From contig JNEM01009198.1 in assembly GCA_000697335.1 (NCBI GenBank), positions 1 through 17,688 on the forward strand: DNA of 17,688 nt, given 5' to 3'. How positions within the stretch are numbered: the stretch's first letter is position 1; every line of letters starts with the position of its first letter. The notes under the pieces were generated by a model, which saw only the letters and a program-made list of their open reading frames with translations, searched no databases and was not told the origin of the DNA. Origin of the DNA: Conidiobolus incongruus B7586. Taxonomy: Eukaryota > Entomophthoromycota > Entomophthoromycetes > Entomophthorales > Conidiobolaceae. This document shows positions 9,885 through 17,688 of the stretch, piece by piece. The translations under genes and the position numbers were made by a program.

Positions 9885-10215
9885 TATGAGTTAATTATAA
9901 AATTTTATTTCCTCTAATTAATTTTAAAATTGAAAATTATTTATGTAATAAATTAAAAACGTATTGTGATTATTTATAATTTAAATATTTTTTAAAATTG
10001 ATTGTAATTTGAGAATATAATACTAATTGAACAATGAAATTTTAAATATGAAAACGGGTGATTAAAAACAAATAAAAAAGTATATAATTTAAGATAATAA
10101 AAATTTTAAAATTAAAAATAATATTGAAAAAAAATGGTGGAATAATGAATGAAGTATTTAATAATTTGAAATAAATGTATTATTTAAAATAGTTTTAATA
10201 AATCATCCAAGTATC
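9885..10215. other. Spacer between ORC3 and the tRNA gene
   Basis: AT-rich sequence with stops in all frames. It must hold the 3' end of the ORC3 transcript. No feature is recognised in it. Confidence 0.6.
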
Positions 10216-10288
10216 GCCTTCTTGGCTCAGTTGGCAGAGCGTCCGCCTAGTAAGCGGAAGGTCACCAGTTCGATTCTGGTAGAAGGCA
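10216..10288 (+). tRNA. tRNA-Thr (anticodon AGU), intronless
   Basis: 73-nt cloverleaf. Acceptor GCCTTCT pairs with AGAAGGC and the discriminator is A. D arm is GCTC/GAGC, anticodon stem TCCGC/GCGGA with loop CTAGTAA, and T arm ACCAG/CTGGT with loop TTCGATT. The anticodon AGT (10249-10251) reads ACU, and ACC and ACA after change to inosine. There is no intron and CCA is not encoded, as expected for a eukaryote. The A box TGGCTCAGTTGG (10223-10234) is a perfect match to the RNA polymerase III consensus; the B box is in the T arm (AGTTCGATTCT). All stems pair perfectly, so the gene looks functional. Confidence 0.98.
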
Positions 10289-10314
10289 TCGTTGATAATA
10301 TATAGATTATTGAA

Positions 10315-10320
10315 TTTTTT
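10315..10320 (+). terminator. RNA polymerase III terminator of tRNA-Thr
   Basis: A run of six T about 27 bp after the tRNA 3' end, followed by a second T4 run a few bases on. This is the normal Pol III stop signal. Confidence 0.8.
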
Positions 10321-11328
10321 ACTCTTTTACAAACTCTTCCTTATTCATATTTTATCTTTTTTTCATTATTTTATATATCACTTTTTATACTCATCAATAA
10401 TTAAATAGCTTTCAATCAAATATATCTCCTAAGATATAATATTAAAATTGTCAATCATTTAAATTATTATTTATCAACTTTAAATATTTATTAACTCTGG
10501 TATATAACATGTATATTGTAATGATGAAAAATCAAGTTTCATTCCTTTTGGTTGCTATATAAAATAATATGATATACAATAAACTTTAATAATAATAATT
10601 TAAAAATATATTACTTTAATTAGAAATTACTTATAAATATTTTTAATAAACATATTAAGGATCTTTATACTTTGAGATAAATTGATTTAATTAATAATTT
10701 ATCTATTGTTTCATAATTTATTAAATTTTAAATTATACTAAATTTATTTATTGTAATATTATAACATATAAACTATATATATTTATTTTTTTTTAATTAT
10801 CTTATTTTTAATAAAAAATTTTATTAAAATTATTAAAATTTATTTTTATAAAAATATTTTACACTATCAGTTCGCATATTTTTTTTTATTAGAATTAATA
10901 ATCTTAATTGAATTTTTAATAATTATATATGAAAAATGAAACTAGTTTTATTATCAATATAATATATATATATATACATATATTGATTTATTGTTCATAA
11001 AAGGGTTATTTTTAGAAATAAAGCTTCTCAAAAATTTTTTTATGTAAAATAATTGATTGAGAAATTTGAATAATTTAACTTTCTGAAATGGATTTTTTAT
11101 GTAAGTAATTAATTTTAAAATTTAAATGGTAATTCATACTAAAAATTATAATAATAAAATTTTGATGATTGTTTATGAAAAAATAGACGTATATGGATGG
11201 AATGAAAAATTTATTATTATATTGAAATAAATACGTTGTTTTATATTAAATATATATATCAATTATTAATACAGTTGAGAATTGTCCTTAAAATGAAGTT
11301 GTAAAGTTTACCCTCTTGTTCTAGATCA
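10321..11328. other. AT-rich spacer
   Basis: Low-complexity A/T sequence with T-runs at about 10784-10792 and 10875-10884 and a TA run at about 10960-10975. No open frame, RNA or element was supported. Confidence 0.6.
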
Positions 11329-11502
11329 TTATTTGATGGAACTCAAAATCTTGCGAACTGATTGGCGGATTAATCTAGAAATCTGATTACTCGAATTAGT
11401 AATCAATCGATCATAGTTCCATAGTTTAGCCACTGTGTTGGTAGAAATCGTGGAAAGAAAATGACCAATGAACTGAAATAGATATTCACAGTATTGGGCC
11501 AT
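11329..11502 (-). CDS. Possible small protein or last exon, unidentified
   Basis: From the first in-frame ATG (11500-11502) this codes for 57 residues, starting MAQYCEYLFQFIG and ending with a basic helix-like stretch SRLIRQSVRKILSSIK. The same frame stays open upstream to about 11630, with protein-like sequence such as TPGLNYGTKWSQHPSFS but no ATG. The start may therefore lie in an upstream exon, or the gene may be decayed. Base composition from about 11300 to 11880 is clearly less AT-rich than the spacers, supporting a real or former gene. No family was recognised. Confidence 0.35.
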   Translation of the reverse strand: MAQYCEYLFQFIGHFLSTISTNTVAKLWNYDRLITNSSNQISRLIRQSVRKILSSIK

Positions 11503-11921
11503 TGAACAGATTGAAAAAGATGGATGCTGAGACCATTTAGTCCCATAGTTCAATCCTGGTGTAGTTAGCGGCAATTGTGAAACGAAATTTGAGTGATGAA
11601 AACAAGGGATATTTAGTTTGGTTTCAAAAAATTGCTTCGATTACAATTTATCTGATTGAGATATCAAATGATTATTTGATTAGTGATTGGACTTTGATAG
11701 GGAAGTTGTGGTGTAACAACGAAGTTAATTGCATCATGTTCAGAAGAAGTGAGTGCAGATAATCATAAAAAACAATCATCAAGAGCTTGGCTTTATCATA
11801 GTTATATATCAAGTCGAAGGATGGGAAAACATGTATGTTGGATTATTGAATTATATGCATTGATGGCGTCAAGGCTAAATGAAGGAATTATTAATTAAGA
11901 AGTATTTGGAGGGTGGAAATA
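11503..11921 (-). other. GC-richer island with fragmentary minus-strand frames
   Basis: Continues the open frame of the entry at 11329-11502 up to about 11630. A second minus-strand frame, about 11655-11857, reads SFDLIYNYDKAKLLMIVFYD and onward, and includes an ATG. No GTAAGT-like donor joins the two, although CACTAATC followed by a CAG resembles a branch site and acceptor. It could be an intron-containing gene with unusual sites, a pseudogene or a non-coding RNA; the data do not decide. Confidence 0.35.
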
Positions 11922-12992
11922 TTATAGTAATATAGGAGTTGGAGAGTCCCAAGACTTCAGGGAATCCCTTGTCGAGAGATTGCCACCAGGGCTCGACTTT
12001 TTGGTTGAACTGGAGATAGAATAAGTTCTAGTGATAGATGCCCTAGAGCATGAATTGAGGCCATTTGATGAACCTCCAATAGATGCACGACGTTGAGGAA
12101 GCATCATTACACGGATTTGACTGGGAAGGAGGGGACTATCAGGATCTCTTGAGATGGGTACAAGATCTTGAGGCAAGGAGGTAACATTAAATGCGGTACC
12201 GTTAAGTGGGTGATTCTTAAGACGCTTGAGGATACTTTGGATGAGGATGATTTGCCTAAGATTTCTGTTGGGTGAATCAGATAATTTTTTCAAACTTGAA
12301 TGGTAAGCACCACGCATAGGAGCAGTAGAATAAGAATATCCATTGAAGGCAGACTCAATATCTTCAGCCATAGCCAGGTTAAAGTCAACATCTGTCCTGT
12401 CCAACTCACCATCATCTTCATTATATAACCTGGCAAAGTCAGATTTGGTTCTTGGCACTGAATTATTATAATATCTGCGTGGAAGTTGATTTGAATTGGG
12501 TGTGGATGGCTGTTTAGATTTGAAAAATTTGCTTAAAACTTGCTTAAATTTAGATGGATGTTTAGATGACTTTAAGGATTGTGAAGGTATCGTAATATCT
12601 GAGTTGATTTCTGAGGATGAAGATGATTTGGAGCTGGGTAAAGATTCAGAAGAAGCAGAGGAGAGAGAGGGTGTAGTTGAAGGAGTTTGAGTATTGGGTT
12701 GTGATTGAGAATTGTGAGAATGATCAGATTCAATTTCTTGAGTTAAATCAGCTGTTGACTGAGTAGCTTTAGAAGATTTCAAACTAAGAATACTAAATGA
12801 AGAACTTTTTCTTAAGCTAGATTGACGCTTTTTATCTGAAGAGTTATCATTTTTTAAAATACTGATTTCCGAATCAACAGTAGAATTGAGTTTAGCATCA
12901 ATAGGTGCTGAAAAGTTCATGAATGAAAAACGCTTAGAAGAGCGACGAGGAGGTGGGATGGTGTTATGAATAGACAATGTCTCAGTAGTCAT
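11922..12992 (-). CDS. Serine-rich protein with many basophilic kinase sites, unknown function
   Basis: 356 residues, about a quarter serine, largely disordered. I do not recognise the family. Sites fitting PKA or other basophilic kinases are numerous: RRSS (16-19), KRQSS (55-59), RKSSS (61-65), RRAS (301-304), SRAS (316-319) and RTYS (322-325). Residues 149-160 (FKQVLSKFFKSK) could be a basic amphipathic helix. The part most likely to be conserved runs from about 177 to 300: an acidic segment YNEDDGELDRTDVDFNLAM, then a helical segment NLRQIILIQSILKRLKNHP (244-262), then LPSQIRVMMLPQRRASIGG. There are no membrane segments or signal peptide. The ATG is preceded directly by TTATATTTAG, so an intron could end exactly at the start codon, in the 5' UTR or after a missed coding exon. 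A kinase-regulated adaptor is a guess only. Confidence 0.8.
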   Translation of the reverse strand: MTTETLSIHNTIPPPRRSSKRFSFMNFSAPIDAKLNSTVDSEISILKNDNSSDKKRQSSLRKSSSFSILSLKSSKATQSTADLTQEIESDHSHNSQSQPNTQTPSTTPSLSSASSESLPSSKSSSSSEINSDITIPSQSLKSSKHPSKFKQVLSKFFKSKQPSTPNSNQLPRRYYNNSVPRTKSDFARLYNEDDGELDRTDVDFNLAMAEDIESAFNGYSYSTAPMRGAYHSSLKKLSDSPNRNLRQIILIQSILKRLKNHPLNGTAFNVTSLPQDLVPISRDPDSPLLPSQIRVMMLPQRRASIGGSSNGLNSCSRASITRTYSISSSTKKSSPGGNLSTRDSLKSWDSPTPILL

Positions 12993-13110
12993 CTAAATAT
13001 AATTAAATGAAAATGTCAACAATTAAATAACAACACTAAAGGAAAGAATTAACAAATATACACAAAAAATGCAACTTGAAATTGAACCAACTAAATCTTA
13101 AACAGTAGGA

Positions 13111-13120
13111 CTATTTATAA
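13111..13120 (-). promoter_or_regulatory. Probable TATA box of the serine-rich protein gene
   Basis: On the minus strand this reads TTATAAATAG, followed by TCCTACTG. It lies about 120 bp upstream of the ATG at 12992. The match to the TATA consensus is good and the flanks are GC-richer than usual here. If a 5' UTR intron with donor GTAATT near 13157 is used instead, this word would lie within it. Confidence 0.4.
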
Positions 13121-13132
13121 CATTGAACAAAT

Positions 13133-13337
13133 TCACATAATGTGAGAATTCAATTACATTTGTGCTTGTAATAGGGCAAGATAAGTGAGTTGAGTAAAGG
13201 ATGGGTGGTTAAATGATGAAATTGATAACAACTCAATTAACTAACCAAATTTTTGCTACTTCAGCGCTGATTGGCCAGTGATTATCACTGATAGGAATAA
13301 CTCTCTATTGGGTAAACAAGATAGGACTGGCCAAATC
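13133..13337 (-). promoter_or_regulatory. Palindrome-rich upstream region with CCAAT-type words
   Basis: Three short perfect palindromes lie within 160 bp: TCACATaATGTGA (13133-13145), TCAGCGCTGA (13261-13270) and CAGTGATtATCACTG (13276-13290). ATTGG words (reverse CCAAT) occur at 13270-13274 and 13307-13311. GATTGGCC (13269-13276) is mirrored by GGCCAAATC (13329-13337). The segment is less AT-rich than its surroundings. This looks like a cluster of dimer-binding sites controlling the serine-rich protein gene, which starts about 280 bp away. Confidence 0.45.
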
Positions 13338-13986
13338 AAACTAATTTGAAGTTTTCACCCACCGAGTTGAATTTTAATTTTAATATTAGCGATATATAAT
13401 TGATAATAAAAATAGATATATTCATATTTTTATAATCTTCATATAATAAGCAATATAAAAGTATAATTTTTTAACTCTTCTATCATTTTTATTACATAGT
13501 TATACCTATAATATTTAAAGTGGAGGGTGACAACTTGATAACATTTGCATGATTTGGTCAGTGTGACATTGTCTTCCTAATATTTCTAACAGCCTAAATT
13601 ACTTTTGTTTTGTTAATAACTCTTAATAGAAATTTCAAATTTACTCAATTCTAAACTAAATTTAAATAGTTTCAATTGTATATTGTTGTTTAATTAATGG
13701 TATTAAATATTTCAATAAGTTTAAACATATTTTTCACTAATGAAACTGAACTGTATTTCACTATATATTGAAAAATCATGAGATAATATTATTATGTCAA
13801 TATGAAAAAGAATATTCGAGTTGAGTTTATAAACTTGATTTATAACATTACTTTTACTTAATAGGATGTAATAAAAATTGATGGAATACTTGAAGTTACT
13901 CGATGTAATGTTATATTATTTATTCTTGAATAAATTTAAAGTTACATTGGGTTAAAATAATAATAATTCTAAACACAAAAATACAA
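13338..13986. other. AT-rich spacer with a minus-strand exon-like tract
   Basis: No gene supported. The tract 13439-13576 on the minus strand is open for 45 codons and begins right after an ATATTAG word resembling the acceptor of ORC3 intron 3. It has no good start. The rest is A/T low complexity. Confidence 0.45.
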
Positions 13987-14175
13987 TGACATTTTTGGTC
14001 CGTTCATTGTTGCTCTTTTAAACCAGTAGGGGTTTAATATTTATAACCCTAATGCGCCGTTAATCTTTCTAATTTTCAGGATAAATTAGCCTACATTTAT
14101 AAGGATCATTGCTCAATATATTTAATCAATAATTTAAAAGTTGACCATTTTATATTTTGTAAAATTGAAGATTGA
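13987..14175. other. Small GC-richer island with telomere-like box
   Basis: This island stands out from its AT-rich flanks. It contains AACCCTAA (14045-14052), an inverted repeat AAACC/GGTTT (around 14020-14034), and a 40-codon plus-strand frame at 14053-14175 that lacks an ATG but contains a possible acceptor TTCTAATTTTCAG. On the minus strand a short frame starts MNGPKMSLYF, with TTATAAAT upstream. It could be a promoter, a small exon or an RNA gene; none is proven. Confidence 0.35.
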
Positions 14176-15960
14176 TTATATAAACTAAAATATCTCTAAT
14201 AATCCTAATTTAACAGGGATAAAGGAATGACTAAAATCAATTTTCATTATTTCTCCTTCAACTTTTCTTAATGATTTCATTTATAGTTAATGCATGATAA
14301 TGATCAATAATTAATTTATTCAATCATGATATCAGTTAAAGACCTAATTCAAAAAGATATTTGAGAAAAAAAATAAATCCACTTTATACGGATGATTTTA
14401 GTTATAAAATCTCATATCACTTAAAGTCCTATATCTATATTAGAAAATATATTTTAGAAATTATCAATTTGATTACTAAATTTGGTAATTGATAAATAAA
14501 GGTAATATTATTAAAAATAAATTTATATTATATTATCGAAATAATAAAAAAATACCCAGCTTTAGTATCTAAAAATATTTACAATTAAAATAGGATTAAA
14601 CAATTTATACACAAATATTAAATAAAATTAATCAAAATATATAACCTTTATTAAATTTTAAATCATATATCTATGCAGAATTCAGTCACAAAATCGATAT
14701 AAAATGAGATCATATATGAATCAATAGTGGATACTGTATTAGCATATATCATTATAAACTTTAAAGATATCTAGATATTTTGACAACTTAAGTAATAAAC
14801 TCCAAATTATTAATGTATATTAGATGCAATATAGTATTTAATCTATGATATATTCATACAAAATTATTTACATATTATGAATTAAAAATTTAACAAATTA
14901 GTCAATATTTCTCAAATAAAGTGATTATCTTTTTATTTATCAGATTATTTTGATATCAAAGATTATATTGTTAAATACTATTTAAAGATTTTAAATCCAT
15001 AAAAATAATAAAATTGAATTTATTATTATTATTATTATTAATGAACTAAACAGAATTATATTTTTTTAATTTTAAATTAAATATATTTATTTTCATATGA
15101 ATTACACTACATGTTAAAAGAAAATTCTTTTCAAGAATTAAACAATGATAGACATGTCAATTAATTTGATTAGACTCAATGATTGAAAATTATATTTATG
15201 TAATCTCTTGAAATAGTGATAAATGTACAATATTTCAAGTTGTGAATATATTTAACAAATGCTGATTAACATGACAGCTTATTAAAATTCATATATTGTG
15301 AATGTTATATTTTGATATTTTTATATAATACCTTTGTTATGATATAATTTTTTATTGTTAAATACCTATTGTATAAAACTAAAGTGTTCAGAATAATAAT
15401 TCATATATAAACATAATAAATGTTTATTTATTTTCAAATAAATTAAAAAATTTTCGTCATTAATGGATAATTTTTTCAAATGGGATTTAAATTAAATTTA
15501 CTTAATAAGGTTCATGATCTATATGATTATAGTGATTAAGATAATTTTTAAATTAATCAGTTTAATATATTGGGTTTTTATACTTGTTGAAGTTATGCTT
15601 TATTTGTTAAGAATAAATTGTATTGATATTTACAGCTCTGTCATTTGCTTCATTTGAAATTTAATTGATTGATGACATTTCAAATCAAATATAATTCAAT
15701 TTAAATCATGTATTTCCTCATTAAAACTATGTTTCAAATTATAATAAAATGATTAAGATTAAAATTTTAATAAATATAATAAGTGTTTATATAATATGAT
15801 GCTAACTATAAATGGACATCAATTTAATTATTGTAATTTGTTTTAAATGACAGACATGCTTAAAAGTTGATAGAATAATGGCTTAATTTTGTATTCAATA
15901 TAATTGGAAATTCACATTAGATGTGTTGATATATAAATATAATAGTGAAGTTATAAAATT
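14176..15960. other. AT-rich spacer, no gene seen
   Basis: Stops in all frames and low-complexity A/T throughout, with an ATT microsatellite at about 15021-15040. No RNA gene, element or GC-rich island was found. Confidence 0.6.
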
Positions 15961-16224
15961 GCAAAATTTAAATCAAATTATTGATGATATAATTCACAGT
16001 ATGAAGGGATATCAACAGTATCATTCCATCACCAAAAAACAACTAAAAATATAACAGAAAAATACACTTCTCACTTTGTCTTACTTGATATCTTTCTTCA
16101 TAACCTCTTATCATCTGACCTTTAGATCGATATTAATTTTTTTATTCATATGTATATTAATATTTAAAGACGTGATCAATATCCACAATTTTCCCAGTTA
16201 ATCATTTACTTTCATAATCAACAT
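15961..16224. other. AT-rich segment with short overlapping frames
   Basis: Two plus-strand frames of 40-50 codons overlap here. A minus-strand start at 16112-16114 could be spliced through a 42-nt GTAAGA...TTTTTAG segment (16043-16084) to give a 34-residue peptide. The composition shifts to more C on the plus strand at 16010-16135. No product is recognised. Confidence 0.3.
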
Positions 16225-16557
16225 CTACCTTAATATCATATTTAATAAAACTATCAACTCGATGTATGTATAAAATTTCCTTTTAACTGCAGCAATTTTT
16301 AATAATCTTATAGGTATAAGATCAAAAGAAGAAAATGGTTTAATAATAAGATTATTATCTTTAATTAAATTTGTTAATTTATGGCATATTATGCATATCA
16401 ATCGAAATTTTGTGCAGAATTGATTACTTATTGAGTTATTGGAGTTTTATTTGATAGCCAAGCTAACTTTGATTAAATTAATGAATAAGGAAATCTTATC
16501 AAAAAACAAACTTAGATTACTATCAACTGAGAATTTTCTGTTATTAACTATGATATT
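16225..16557 (-). other. Minus-strand open tract with one in-frame stop
   Basis: One frame runs about 110 codons with a single stop at 16447-16449. It includes LICIICHKLTNLIKDNN and PFSSFDLIPIRLLKIAAVKR. Both ends are bounded by stops and there is no start at the upstream end. It may be a decayed gene, an exon, or chance in AT-rich DNA. No family was recognised. Confidence 0.3.
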
Positions 16558-17688
16558 TTAATTTGTTTCATTACTGCAAATTTTTATTAGTGTTCAAATT
16601 TAAATTAATTTAATTTTAATAATCAAAATAATTGATTTTTTATTTACTGCAAATTATCAGATTAAAACAGTATTTTGATTAATTATGATAGAAATACGAT
16701 TTGTGCAATATAGTAAAGTGCCAATTCATTTGAAACGATTATTAATTAATATTGCCATTTCAGCCTTGTTAGATTAAATATCTTAAAAATAACTAATGAT
16801 GAAATTATTTGTTATTTAAAGAAATAATTAATTAAATTTGATAAAATTTTAAAAGAAAAAAATTGGTGATATTAGAATGTCAAAATTAATATTTACATAA
16901 ATATTGCCCAATTTTTGTATTTCAATAGTTAGTGATGTCAAAGAAAATAAACTTGCATTATATTGTGTATTTGTACTAGTTCAATCAAATAAATTAATAA
17001 ATTATTTTTAATATTAATAATATTATTCAATTTTCAGTTTTATACGAGTTCAAATATATATAAATTTTATGAAATACAAAGAAATATCAAATAAAACCAA
17101 TCAAAAATATATTTACAAGATATGGTCATTAAGGAGTGTAATTTTATCAACAATTACTTAGATGATTGTTAATACTAATATACCAATTGTCAACAATTTT
17201 GAATTATAATAAATTGAGTGTATTTATGCATACATTCAAACTATTAAAATATTTATAGCTTGTTTCACAAGTTGTTAATAATATTAGATCAAATTATTAA
17301 TTATATAATATTATTTTACTTTGTTAGTTATAGCAATTAAATCTATTTTTTGATTATATGAAATTAGTATATTTAATTATTAAGTATATTACTCTTTATA
17401 TTTGATTTTTTTTTGAAATTTTAAATATTTATAAAATTTATACTTTCATTGCTAAATTAATAATTTAATATTATTTATAATAGAATTAAAAAATCAAAAT
17501 ATATTCTAAATATTAATATATTATTTTAATATCCTATTAAATATATTTATCATTTATATTTGAATAATCTATTTTATATGATAATTTATAAAATTATTAA
17601 TATAAATTATGATATTATTTAAATATTATATAATAATATAATTTTAAAATCAAAATTAAATAAAATTATTAATATATGATTTATTAAT
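16558..17688. other. AT-rich spacer to the end of the window
   Basis: Very AT-rich, increasingly so toward the right end, with stops in every frame. I see no gene, RNA or element. Confidence 0.6.

Noticed and set aside
10201-10330. Mobile element next to the tRNA gene
   Set aside because: tRNA flanks are common insertion sites, but no terminal repeats, coding remnants or target duplications were seen.
11593-11655. C/D box snoRNA candidate (GTGATGA ... CTGA)
   Set aside because: Box C and box D words are spaced suitably, but the flanks cannot pair into a terminal stem and no guide or C'/D' pair was evident.
11577-11762. Plus-strand 61-codon frame
   Set aside because: It begins with GTG, not ATG, shows no family features, and overlaps equally good or better minus-strand frames.
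12496-12690. Acidic plus-strand frame
   Set aside because: It is the reverse of the Ser-rich coding sequence, where Ser codons read as Glu, Asp and Gly.

Overview
The window looks like a gene-sparse, extremely AT-rich nuclear segment from a fungus. The reasons are three 61-66 bp GT-AG introns in one gene, a secreted GPI-anchored copper-only superoxide dismutase (a fungal-type protein), a eukaryotic tRNA-Thr(AGU) with internal A and B boxes, and long spacers with almost no G+C. The species cannot be named from sequence alone. Fungi with very AT-rich spacers are the best fit.

Layout, left to right: an AT-rich spacer (1-1591); a minus-strand Cu-only SOD with signal peptide and GPI signal (1592-2347); an AT-rich spacer holding one ATG-less open tract (2635-2826); a possible small two-helix membrane protein on the minus strand (5004-5213); a spacer; the main gene, a four-exon plus-strand ORC3 (6543-9884); tRNA-Thr(AGU) with a T-run terminator (10216-10320); a spacer; a locally GC-richer island with fragmentary minus-strand frames (11329-11860); a minus-strand serine-rich protein with many basophilic kinase sites (11922-12992) and a palindrome-rich promoter (to about 13340); then about 4.3 kb of AT-rich DNA with a few exon-like fragments but no gene I can defend.

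The most interesting item is the ORC3 gene. Splicing of the four exons is unambiguous in phase and gives a 1049-residue protein. Its last 650 or so residues are a normal-length Orc3. The first 374 carry seven AT-hook cores plus one degenerate copy, spaced 30-39 residues apart by Asn-rich linkers, followed by an acidic stretch. This is the arrangement known from the Orc4 subunit of Schizosaccharomyces pombe, here on a different ORC subunit. Four of the hooks are directly preceded by a full CDK consensus (S-P-x-K/R), which suggests a cell-cycle switch on origin binding. No mobile element, virus-derived element or CRISPR array was recognised.
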